Assembly: GCA_001839685.1 (NCBI GenBank)
Contig: MLAK01000610.1
Coordinates: 46,524 to 90,823 of the forward strand
Direction: 5' to 3'
Length of the DNA: 44,300 nt
DNA from: Tritrichomonas foetus
Taxonomy: Eukaryota > Parabasalia > Tritrichomonadida > Tritrichomonadidae
In this document: positions 1 through 10,600 of the stretch, piece after piece
Position numbering within the stretch: position 1 is the first letter of the stretch
Layout: every line of letters starts with the position of its first letter
Translations under genes and position numbers: made by a program
The notes under the pieces: generated by a model
Told to the model about the DNA's origin: nothing
What the model saw: only the letters and a program-made list of their open reading frames with translations
Databases searched by the model: none

Positions 1-219
1 AATGAATGAAATTAATGAAAGAAATGAATGAAAGTAATGAATGAAAATAATGAATGAAATGAATGAAAGTAATGAATGAAATGAATGAAAATAATGAATG
101 AAATTAATGAATGAAATGAATGAAAGTAATGAAAGAAATGAATGAAATTAATGAATGAAATTAATGAAAGAAATGAATGAAAGTAATGAATGAAATTAAT
201 GAAAGAAATGAATGAAAGG
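1..219. repeat. AATGAATGAAA-type short tandem array
   Basis: The left edge is a tandem array of 4- and 11-bp-like units (aatg, aatgaatgaaa, with aatt, agta and aaag variants) running from base 1 to about 219, where it dissolves into AT-rich sequence ending at the neighbouring gene's stop at 328. A reading frame through its minus strand gives only Phe/Ile/His/Ser low complexity and is not a gene. The array is cut by the window edge, so its full length is unknown. It lies downstream of the 1,048-residue protein gene. Confidence 0.9.
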
Positions 220-327
220 AGGAAAAAAAAAATCAAATTCATAATCTTAACCATAATATTTTTATAAATAAATAAAATCAATAACAAATTTCTATAAAAT
301 ATGAATATAAATCACATCAAAGAAAAC

Positions 328-3300
328 TCATTGAAATTTCGCCATTGATATTTCCCTCTTTATATATGGAATATCAATATTGTCTAAATCCGGAACAGAT
401 GGTGTGAAAGGTGAAGGTGGATTATCTGGACTGATAATGAGACTTGAAGCAATCACTTCTCTCATTTCAGGTGGAAAATCTCTTAATGCACTTATTAAGG
501 TCTTTCTTTCTTCATAAAGACCTAATCTCAAATAAATTAGCGCAACAGTATCAATTACAATCTCCAAAAGTGCTTTTGGTGTTTCTTTTTTCACACTTTT
601 AAGTAATCCATCAAGTAATATTGTTGCAATGTTTTTATCGCCTTTTAGTCTCCAGTATGAAGGAAGCATCATTTTCATGAAGAAATCAAGTTTCACGCAA
701 TCTTTGTTAATCATACCAAAAACTGTTTTGATTATATTCGTCAAAACACTCAATCTCGCATTCATTATAAACATCCTTCCAGCTTGTAGTGAAAGATCGC
801 TATTCTTTCTGGTAAAGATAATTTCGAAGAATTTGTTTGCTACTTCATCATCCATTTGTGAAGCAAGTTTAGCACATGCTAAAACAGCATGATCACGTTT
901 TTGCCAAACGCGATACATGCTATATATTGGCTCAGTCAATAATTCTGCAATTTCTTCTGTACTTAATCCAGTTAATGATAAAGAGCAAATTGAAAAAGCA
1001 AAAGCATGTTCATAAGGAGATTGGTATTCATTAATTACAACATTTGGATCTTGAATAAGTTTGCATTCATTTTCTTCCAGTAATTTAGTGATTTTATATA
1101 ATCTTTCTTTATTATCATTATCTATAATATAATAGTCATTTGCAACAGGAAGGCCTAAAACCACATCATTCAACAATTTAAGAACAGGAAATGGACAAAT
1201 GTGTCTATATTTCGGAAGAAATATTGAGAGCCAATGTAAAACACCCGGATCATGTTGTAGATAAGGAACCATTGCTTGGCATAAACGTTTCGCTTCTTCA
1301 GCCATATTATTGAAAATTAAACGTGCAAGTGCTTTTTGTGCAATAATTAAATATGCATCATATGGGCGTAGTTCGAACCTGCTTGGCTCGTTACTCTCAA
1401 TTGGGCCTGTTGAAGGCAAATTTTCAATTATATGATTAACAATCAATGTTGCATTATATGGATCTTCAAAATGTACAGAGAGAATAAAGAGTGATAGAAT
1501 TGTTGCGGATTCATTTGGTTCATTTAACATCGAACGAAGTTCATGAATATAAAACTTTTCTAATAATCGTATGCAGTTATTTGATAACTCATTAAATTGG
1601 CGAGGTGAATTAATTGCTTGAAGAATAAACATCTTCTTGCTTCGATCACTATGATCTTTTGGAATTGCAGAAATTTTATTAATCAAAATTTTACGTTGTT
1701 CTTCGATCAAATTTGCCTCTTCAAAAGTTTTTACTGAAGTAATATTTGTCAAAGCATCTATGTAATTAATTACTGTGAAAATATCTTCAGTTTCTTTAAT
1801 TAACTCAATTAGTGTTGGATTTATCTTCGGATAGTCGCATGATAAAAGCTTTAGAATTAAAAATCGACCACTTTTTGCAATAGTTTTTTCTTTCAACGCT
1901 TTTAGACAGAATTTGATGATTTTTTCGTTTGATGAAAAACGAACTATTACTGGGATCAAAGGTCTAAAAGCTCCACGTATTGATAAATCCATTATATTTA
2001 ATGGAACTTGTCCTGCTTCAAAGAATTTCTGACTGAGTTGTTCAACAAAAGCAGTCGAAAGAACAGAAAAAACAGTTTTAACAAACTCACAAAACTTTGG
2101 TGTAAACATATTTGTTTCAGCACAGTCGCCAAGAGTTCGCTGCAAAGAGAAAATGATACATCTTAAAAGCAAAATTCCCATAGAATGAACATGGACGGAA
2201 GTTAAGTGAAACTCTCGAGCTTTTCCTAAAACACTTTTCATTTTAATATAAAGAGTATTCGATGAAAGATGAATATAACTCAAAAAGTCGTTAATTTTAT
2301 CATCAACAAGAGGTGTTTCATCACTTTTTGGAGTAGAATAAAGAAAATAATTAGAGAGAACAATTGGAATCTTTTCAATAAAAGGTTGCATTTCATTATC
2401 GTTTGTTAAATCAGCCATAATGTATTGTGAAGAATCAATGGTTTGTTGCATGACAGTGTTTGTAGTTAATTCACGTGGTGATAATAAATTGAATAAGTAG
2501 AGATGAACAGGTATATTGTTTACCATGCCTAAAAGGCAAAATGGTGATAAAAATGGCTGGGATTGTAAAAATTCACTTAAGGCCTGTCCATCGATTGAGT
2601 TGGTGGAAGTAAATGCATAAATGTACACAAAAATGCACGAAAACGCAAACAAAAGTTCTTCATGCTTTGCGTTTCGAATTCGATTCAATTCTTTGATTAT
2701 ATCAATAATGGCACGTGTCAAAGCGGCCCTTGAATTAGGGAGATAATGAAAAGGCTGAAAATCCTGGATGGGAACATGGTTCATAATTAGCCTTTTATAA
2801 TAATATTCAAGAGTGACTTCATAAGCCGGAAAAACCACTTTATCGATCATTAAATATGATTCATTCTCTGTGTCTTTGGATTTACTTTCGACTGGACAAA
2901 TCGATTTATAATAACTCATAATATCGTAACTTGAGAAAGGCTTGAAGTAAGCTCTCATTCTGGTAATGCGTTCGTTTATCGGTTCAAAAAACTCGTGGAT
3001 TAACCAATGGGTGGTATCGAGCCCCCAGTTGAGATCGTACGCGCCATTTAATAATACAAATGGCGGGACTTTGTGCGTTATGTGGCCGATCAATTGAAAA
3101 GCGTATTGGATCGTGGGATATGTTTCTGATGATGTTTTCGCGTGGTCTTTGATGTTGAACGAGAGCCAATTACAGATAAAAGAAAATGTCGCAATAAGAT
3201 TCGCAGTTGTCGACTGATTTATCAGAGTTTTGATTTTTTCAAAGCCTACCTCTTTGTTGTGAAGGAACCTGACTGTTTGTGATAAAAGAGTGTTCTGAGA

Positions 3301-3474
3301 ATCATTCAGTCGAAGCATTATTTGTCTATCGTCGCCTAAATTTCCATTTCTCTGAATGTGCATTATCGAAAAAGTTTGGGGAATTGTGTTAACACATTCA
3401 ATTATTTTCCTATTATTACATAAAAAGTTTATTAAATTCCCAGGAATTTCTATACAAAAATCTAGTTTTTTCAT
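328..3474 (-). CDS. Large helical-repeat (HEAT/ARM-like) protein, function unknown
   Basis: An uninterrupted 1,048-residue frame ends in TGA at 328. I do not recognise a family by name. The sequence is rich in Leu, Ile, Asn and Lys, with many amphipathic helices and no signal peptide, no convincing membrane segment and no Cys clusters. The second half (about residues 500-1000) reads as successive helix pairs, which suggests an alpha-solenoid scaffold of the HEAT/ARM kind. The C-terminus has a Pro-rich patch (PDNPPSPFTPSVPD) and then a short basic tail. The start is the first ATG of the frame, and the upstream sequence is AT-rich non-coding. It lies 520 bp downstream of the prefoldin gene on the same strand. 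Alternatives are a karyopherin-like, condensin-like or other adaptor solenoid; profile-profile comparison would decide. The gene itself is near certain, the fold moderately likely, the function unknown. Confidence 0.85.
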   Translation of the reverse strand: MKKLDFCIEIPGNLINFLCNNRKIIECVNTIPQTFSIMHIQRNGNLGDDRQIMLRLNDSQNTLLSQTVRFLHNKEVGFEKIKTLINQSTTANLIATFSFICNWLSFNIKDHAKTSSETYPTIQYAFQLIGHITHKVPPFVLLNGAYDLNWGLDTTHWLIHEFFEPINERITRMRAYFKPFSSYDIMSYYKSICPVESKSKDTENESYLMIDKVVFPAYEVTLEYYYKRLIMNHVPIQDFQPFHYLPNSRAALTRAIIDIIKELNRIRNAKHEELLFAFSCIFVYIYAFTSTNSIDGQALSEFLQSQPFLSPFCLLGMVNNIPVHLYLFNLLSPRELTTNTVMQQTIDSSQYIMADLTNDNEMQPFIEKIPIVLSNYFLYSTPKSDETPLVDDKINDFLSYIHLSSNTLYIKMKSVLGKAREFHLTSVHVHSMGILLLRCIIFSLQRTLGDCAETNMFTPKFCEFVKTVFSVLSTAFVEQLSQKFFEAGQVPLNIMDLSIRGAFRPLIPVIVRFSSNEKIIKFCLKALKEKTIAKSGRFLILKLLSCDYPKINPTLIELIKETEDIFTVINYIDALTNITSVKTFEEANLIEEQRKILINKISAIPKDHSDRSKKMFILQAINSPRQFNELSNNCIRLLEKFYIHELRSMLNEPNESATILSLFILSVHFEDPYNATLIVNHIIENLPSTGPIESNEPSRFELRPYDAYLIIAQKALARLIFNNMAEEAKRLCQAMVPYLQHDPGVLHWLSIFLPKYRHICPFPVLKLLNDVVLGLPVANDYYIIDNDNKERLYKITKLLEENECKLIQDPNVVINEYQSPYEHAFAFSICSLSLTGLSTEEIAELLTEPIYSMYRVWQKRDHAVLACAKLASQMDDEVANKFFEIIFTRKNSDLSLQAGRMFIMNARLSVLTNIIKTVFGMINKDCVKLDFFMKMMLPSYWRLKGDKNIATILLDGLLKSVKKETPKALLEIVIDTVALIYLRLGLYEERKTLISALRDFPPEMREVIASSLIISPDNPPSPFTPSVPDLDNIDIPYIKREISMAKFQ

Positions 3475-3994
3475 AACGCTCGAATAATTGAATTATCAAA
3501 CCGACGAATGATTATGTTAATTATCTCTCTAATGAAAGATGAACAACATTTATTATAAAGATAATAGGAATATGTTTTGGGAATATTTCTAATATTTCTA
3601 TTTTCAACACCTAATTTTTGTTTTTACAAATCCAACATCACAATAATTCCAGTTGGTTTCAAAGAAAAAAAGTCAAAATCGGTTTGATAGATTCTACTCC
3701 AAAAGTAAAAACTATTTCAAGACCTTAAGACGAACTCTAAATAATATCAAATTGAATTGTGATTCGATATTCAACTTGAATGATTCATAATAAGTAATAA
3801 AACAGGAAAGTACGGAATGTTGTGTTTATTAACATTTGTAAAGAACAGTTTGATATTTTCTTGCTTCACAAAAAAAAAAAAAAAATAGACATGTCAAATT
3901 GAAAAATGAAATGAAATGATTTTTTTTGTTTTGCTTTTCGAAATGAAGTGAAATGCATGAGAAAAAATCAATTGTTCATCAAAAAGTGACTTCA
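3475..3994. other. Intergenic spacer, AT-rich
   Basis: About 520 bp between the 5' end of the solenoid gene and the 3' end of the prefoldin gene. It holds a 15-A run near 3871-3885 and AT-rich sequence without a coding frame or RNA gene that I can recognise. The promoter of the solenoid gene must be in its left part, but no clear TCAYWYT initiator lies next to that ATG. Confidence 0.6.
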
Positions 3995-4372
3995 TTATTG
4001 GTTGTTGTTCATATAAGGAGCGATCATATCACTGATTTGTTTCCTCACATCTTCCCGCTGGCCGACAATGTAAATTCCCGTTTGCTTAATTTTGAGAACT
4101 TTTTCATCGCTTTTTCCGAGATCCTTCCGAATTTGAGACACGAGTGTTGGAACATCAGAAAGTAAGAATGCATTTCCCAATTGGCTGTAGACTGGTACAT
4201 CATTTGAATATGTGGATATTTCTCTTCTTGTAATGAATTTTGTTCGGCGTGATTTTAATTCGCCCTCAAGCTGGGCGGTTAAGCGTGCCAATGTTTCTGT
4301 ATGTTTATCTTCTTCATTTCGCAATTTGTAAAACTGTTCTTTAAGTTCATCTGGAAAAGAAACGCGAGTCAT
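3995..4372 (-). CDS. Prefoldin subunit, beta type (PFDN1-like)
   Basis: A 125-residue protein with two helices flanking a central beta-hairpin segment, the layout of beta-type prefoldin subunits and within their usual length range. The diagnostic part is the central YSQLGNAFLL (about residues 61-70), matching the family pattern Y-x-x-[LV]-G-x-x-F-[IL]-L, followed by a coiled helix ending in IVGQREDVRKQISDM. Eukaryotic prefoldin is a cytosolic hexamer that passes unfolded actin and tubulin to the CCT chaperonin, so its closeness to an actin gene is suggestive, although adjacency need not mean co-regulation here. Subunit 1 is the best match; subunits 2, 4 and 6 are also beta type. The ATG is preceded by a 14-bp GC-rich palindrome. 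Confidence 0.8.
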   Translation of the reverse strand: MTRVSFPDELKEQFYKLRNEEDKHTETLARLTAQLEGELKSRRTKFITRREISTYSNDVPVYSQLGNAFLLSDVPTLVSQIRKDLGKSDEKVLKIKQTGIYIVGQREDVRKQISDMIAPYMNNNQ

Positions 4373-4380
4373 CGATCAAT

Positions 4381-4394
4381 AATGGCCGGCCATT
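4381..4394. promoter_or_regulatory. GC-rich palindrome upstream of prefoldin ATG
   Basis: AATGGCCGGCCATT is a perfect 14-bp palindrome that begins eight bases upstream of the prefoldin start codon, in a spacer that is otherwise almost all A and T. Read on the minus strand it ends in CCATT, one base off the TCAYW initiator core of trichomonad genes. It may be a transcription-start or factor-binding site; this is inference. Confidence 0.3.
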
Positions 4395-4648
4395 TAAAAA
4401 TGTCAAAAAAAAATTGTTCTGATTCACTCTGTTAGAAATCGTCAAGATAAGGTGAAAATGATTATCAAATGAATAATTCGGTGAAATTAAAATAATAAAA
4501 TGTTTTCTTTTAATATGAAATTTTTCAAAAACGAATATGTTTCTTTCGATATATCTAAATAAATATTGGGAAATAAATAATGAATAAAGAAAAGAATGAA
4601 TTTTTTTGGATTTAAATTTTATTCAAATATATTACATTTAAAAATTGC

Positions 4649-7600
4649 TTATTTTGGAGTAACCGCGGCACCTTTTCCAGTTAATCCATTTATGACTGAT
4701 GCATAAGAGTCGATAGTCTCTTTCATCTTTTTAATCCTTTCATCGTGAGTCTTCACGATCTTTCCTATTCTATTTGTGATTCTCTTTGTGTCTTCAATTT
4801 CGACTGCCTTCGAAGCGAGTTCCATGTTCTTGTTTGCCAATTCTGTCTTGACAAAGGCGTCACTTTGTTGGATTTTAGAAGACAAGCTAGAGATTTCTTC
4901 GTTAATTTGAGATAAGTTGAATTTGAGATCGTTGATGGCATCTTCATTAAATGCGGCTGAAGTCGACATCAACTCCTTCATTTTATCTGAATCTGTTGCA
5001 GATGAAGGGCTCAATTTCACTGCAATGATTGCTTTCTTGACATCTTGTTTCAAAGAGTCAATATCTTTCCTTATCTCAGTAATCTTCAAAGAATCAATTT
5101 CTTTCTTTATGTTTAAGATTTGTTGTTGACTATCAACTGGAATGTTCTTTATCATGGATGAGTTGTCGCTTTCAGCAAGATCAAGACCACTCTTCATCTC
5201 GTTTACGGCGTTTTGGATCTGGTATGAAGTGCTTTGGTTAAGAGTTTCTAAATTCTTCTTTATTTGTGCAAACATTGTGTCTTGGCGTTTGACAAAGTTT
5301 TGGAAATCTGCGGCAAGAACGAAATGTTCTTCTTCTTCATGTTCACGGTTTTCAATGTAAAGTTTAATGGATTTAATTGTGTTGGCATGTTTTGTAAGTA
5401 ATTTGGAATGCATGTTTACAGTTTTAGTGAGTTGTGCAGAATCTTTTCGGTCACCATCGATTTCACTTTTAAGTTCGCTGTCGGTAACTTTGAATCCTTC
5501 AACAATGGTACGAAGGTATTCAATCTCGGATTCTACTTTGGTGGATGCAGTCTCAAGTGATTTAATTCTTTCGTCAAGTTTGATGTTTTGGTTGACTGCT
5601 TCTTGGATTGCTTTGAGTTGTCTATTTATGGCCTCTCTGAGGCTTTCTTCCATGTTTTCAATTTCTAAGTGAGTAACTTGGTCTTCTGGACTGATAATTG
5701 TTGTGTTACGTTCCATGGAATGATCAAGTCCATCAAGTTGGTTGTCTTCCAATATATTCAATTTGCTTTCATGTTCCTTCAAAATATTGTTGTGTTGGTT
5801 AAGAGTGTCACGAACAGATTCAAAGAATGATTGAAGTTGTTTCTGTTGTTCATTTGCTTGTTTAAGAGATTTGATGTCTTTGCTTTGCTTTTCAATGTGT
5901 TGAACAACTTTCTTATGAGCTTCAGAGATTTTAGCAAGCTTGTTGTGAATCTTTGGAATTGTGTTGTTTTCGATATTTTCTATGTGTGGCAAAAGTTGTT
6001 TATTAAATTCTTCGATTGTAGTAATTGAAGATTTGATGTCACCTGTTGATGAACTTGATGATGCTGAAGATGATGAATGATGTTGTTCATCAACTTGTTG
6101 AGATAATGAAGCGACTGTTTGACTAAGAACTTCAAATTGTTGAGCTAATTTCTCAATTTTATCCTCAACTTCAGGATTGAGGATTTGAGGAACACTGTTA
6201 TCACTTTCATCTTTGTTGTTCTTATTTAAGTTTTGAATTTCATTTGAAGAAATTGTTGGTTCATTTTTAGCTGCAGTATCGATCTTTAAAGTGAGATCAT
6301 CTAGTTTATCGTTGTGATCATCTTGTGTTTTAGCCAAAGATTCTACTAAATCTTTAATTGAATCAATTTCATGAAGTTTTTCATTCATTGACTCTATTTC
6401 ATCTTTATATTTGGCGATTGAATCTTTCATTTCATCGATTTCAGCTGGGAATCTTTCATCAATTTCATCTGGAATTGTGATTTCACGGGTTTGAACGCTG
6501 TTGTTGTTTTCAATTATATGGGAAAGTGAATCAACCTTCTGTTGAAGAAGTGATATTGATTCAATGATTGAAGATAAATCTTCTGATGTATTGTTGCTGA
6601 TTTCTGTTTGTTCAGTCTTGATTACTCGTTGGTTTTCAGTTTCTTCTTCGCCTTTATTGGCATTGTCTAACATTGAAAGAAGTGTAGATTCGAGAGTTTC
6701 AATGTTTGTTCTATAGCTGTAAATGACGTCCTTCAATTGATCCACGTCATCTTGAGAAAGTTTGCTTTGAAGAGATTCTGAGAATGATTCTACAATCTTC
6801 TTCAAAGATTGAACCTCTTCATTATTATGCTTAATAGCAAATTTGATGGCATTAAGTTCTGTTGATGAAATTTCAGTTCCACTTAATGATTCATTGGTAT
6901 TATCTGTATTTAATAATTGGCCTATCATATCTGCTTTTGAATTAAATAACTTATCAAATGATTCTTTTAGTGAATCAATTTCGCTATGATGCGAATCTGC
7001 TTGAGACTTGATTCGATCAATGATGTCTATTTGTGTGTTGAAGCGTTCAAGAATATCATCGTGTGAAGTTTGAAGTTGTTCAACAAGTGTTTTAAGTTGT
7101 TCAATATCGATATTATTGTCTGTAGTTGTTGACTGTGGTTGAACATCTTTCTTAGCAAGTGGGATTTCAGAAAGATCTTCATCATGTGTCCTGATGACTT
7201 CACTACTGCTGCTACTTAAATCGAATTCACTTTCACTTTCTGGAACTTCAACAGCTTTGAACTTGCTAATAGCGGAGGCTTGTGCATTCAGATATTTAAT
7301 GGCATTGTTTTGAGAAATATTTATGTGTTTAAGGGTGTCTTTAAGACCGATGATATCTGATGTGTTTTGTTGGGAAATATTTTGAATGACATTTAATGTT
7401 TCCTTAAGTAATTGGAGTTCTTCAGAAGCTTCATTTGGAGCATGTGTTTCGTTGATTTTCTCAACAAATTGTTTAAGTGATTCGATTTCGTCTTTAATTG
7501 GATCTATTGTTTCCTTCATTGATGATTGAAGTGAACCGAGTAGTTCATCATTCAATTTATTGAGATAGTTTTCTTTGTCTTCCTCTGCATCATCATCATC

Positions 7601-10600
7601 AAGATTAATATTTCTACTGATGATTGGGAAATTCTCATTTTGGTCATTGACAGATGACATGAGTTTCTGAATGTCTTGAGAATTTTCGTCAATTGTAGAT
7701 TTCATTTGATTGAGATTTTCTTTAATAGTATCGATTTCACCAATTAACTGGTCATCAATTTGATAAGTAATTGAGGCTTCTGGCTGTGATTCAATTCTTG
7801 GCTTGGCTTGGATAGATTCTTGAAGCTGTTGTATTTGTGATTTAAGATTCTCAATTTCTTCAAGAAGCTGTTCACTTTGAATGACTGGATCAGAAATTGA
7901 TTTAGATTCAGATTTAACTGATTTAGGTGATGATCTTGATGAGGATGAAGATTGTTTGGTTTGAATCTCATTGCTTGTAATTGATTCCTCTTCTTCTTTC
8001 TGTTCCTTAAGTAATCCATCAGTGTATGATGAGGAAGAAGAAGAAGAAGAAGATTTGTCTTTAGGTTCTTGTTCTTGAAGGGATTCTTCATTTGTAACAG
8101 ATTCTTCGTTAATTATGGATTTTCTTTCAATTGATGAATTTTCATTTATTGAGTCTTCATTTATGGTGAGCTCTTTTTCTTCTTCTTCAAGGAAATTATC
8201 ATTTGCACTTGAAGATGATAATTGTGTATATGATTCTTCTTGAATTGATTCATTAACAAGAGATTCTTCTTCTAGAATGGATTCTGAATCTGGAAGTGGC
8301 TTAGTGGAAGATGACGAAGATGTGGATTGTGCAGTTTCACATTTAGCATTCATCAAATCAATGGAATTGATCTTATCAATAACATCATTTTGTGTAGAAT
8401 TCAACTGTTCAAGATACTCATTAAGAGATTTAATTTCATCTTTCATATTGTTCATGGATTCCTTAAGTTCTTCGATTTCATTGTCACGTTGTTGAATATG
8501 TTCACTACTTGATGATGATGATTCATGAGTAGATGTTTCATCCTTCATGATTTGAGAAACAAGATCATTGATTGTGGAAGTTTGATCATTGGCATTTTCA
8601 ATCAGCATGTTTTGTGATTCTTGAAGTTGTTGAATTTGTGATTTAAGATTATCGATTTCTTCAAGAAGCCGTTGATGAGCGGGAATTTCTAAGGCTCGCT
8701 GAGATTCTGATTTAACTGATTTAGATGATGAGGAAGAGGATGTTAATGATTTACCTGATTCTTCTTTCATAGATTCTTCTTTAGCGGATTCTTCAACTTC
8801 ATTGATTGATTCAGTTTCATTAGTGGAATTGTGCAATGATGAAGAGGATGATGATAATTTGCCATCAGATGGTATAATTTGATCAAGAGATTTCTGTTCC
8901 ATTAATTCCTTAATATGATTGATTTCATCTTCAAGGGTTTCTAGCTGTTGGTTTGATGATTGAATCATATTTGTATGTTCATTCAGAGTATTAATTATGT
9001 CGTTTTGGCTATCTGTGAATTCAGATAATTTATTGGTAACTGTTGAATCTTCGGAATGTTCATCAATATTTGGTAAGGAAAGCAATGAAACTTTGTTTTC
9101 AAGAGAAATGACTCTGTTATTTAGTTGTTGGATTGCATCCATATGAGAATTAACAGCATCGATTATAGATTTATGATTTTCCATAACTTGAGCAGTTCTC
9201 TTTTCAATTTCAGTGATTGGTCGTGATTGGATTGAATCAACATCTTCATTTTGTTCAGTAAGGCGACGAATAAGTGGTTCAAGGTCATCAAGATGAGATT
9301 GAAGCTGATTAATAACATCAGTATGTGAATTCATTTCATTGATGATTTGTTCAACTTTGTTATTTAATTGTTCAATGTTTTCGGATTTGTCGCTGTCAGA
9401 AGATGATGCAACAGAAACGTCTCTGCTTTGTAATTCGTCTTTGCCATCTTCAGTTCTTTCGCACTCTGATGATTCGCTTTCCACAATTGGGTTACTTGAT
9501 GTTGTGATTTCACTTTCAACTTTATCGCTTTCAGAAGACTCTTGTGATTCATCTTCTACTTTAGAGGAATCGCTATCACTGTTAATTGAAACAATTATTT
9601 CAATATTATCACTTTGGGTTGTTGAGCTTTCTTCATTTTGATTGGCAATATCAGTTGTTGATTCAATAGTTGAAGTTCCTAATATTTCATTTTCAAATTC
9701 AAAAACGCTTTCTTCACTTTGTTGTTCTGATTCTGTTTGAGCTGTCTCGATTGGAATTGGCTTATGTTGAGATGAAGAGCTGTGTGAATATTCATTTAGA
9801 ACAGCTTCGCTTGTGACTGCCTCATTTTCGATTTCTTGATGTTCTGGTTGTTGGCTCATACTAGCTTTGATGTTTTTCAGTTCGTGTTTAATGCATCTGA
9901 TAGATTGTGTTAATTGATCATTATTTTCATGTTCATGCACCAGAGAGTCTTCATCAAGACTCTTATTTTCTGGATTCATTACTTCGTTTTCAAGGTTCCT
10001 TACTTTCTTTTCAAGGTTGCGTAATCTTTCATTTCTCTTCTTTGATAATTCTTGTTGAGCTAGGATCTTCTCGAAAATAAGAATGATTTGTTCCTGCAAG
10101 CCTGTACCTGGTGTTGGACGTTTCAATTGTGGTGATTGCAATGTAGAGATTGTGTCGTTTTCGTTTGTATCTTCTTCTTCGTCACCATTGATGATTGCAT
10201 TCATTAATTCGCCAATATTATTTCCATATTTACCATATGGATCAAGCTTGTTGAGCCTGAATTCGTGCAAGCGGATATAGGATGTTTGACTATTGGATGT
10301 ATCAATGAGTGAGCGAGTTCTGTCAGCAAGTTCATTCAATACTTTGCTCATTGCATCAATATCATATGCATGGATGTGTGAAAGAAGTTCACTGTGTTCT
10401 TTCAAAATATCCTCATGATCACGATTAAGATTCATTAATGCAATTTGCGCAAGCCTTAAAGCACGATAATCCTCATCAATATCTTTGAGAGCTATGATTA
10501 CATTTGGTGGAAGTGCATTCAATTCTTGAAGATTATGTGATTCAGCAAGTTTATCTAATGGTGATGCATTTTCTTCTCTCTTGAATGTTGTTTCGTTAAT

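Noticed and set aside
12..287. 91-codon minus-strand frame
   Set aside because: It reads the tandem AATGAATGAAA array; the translation is Phe/Ile/His/Ser low complexity.
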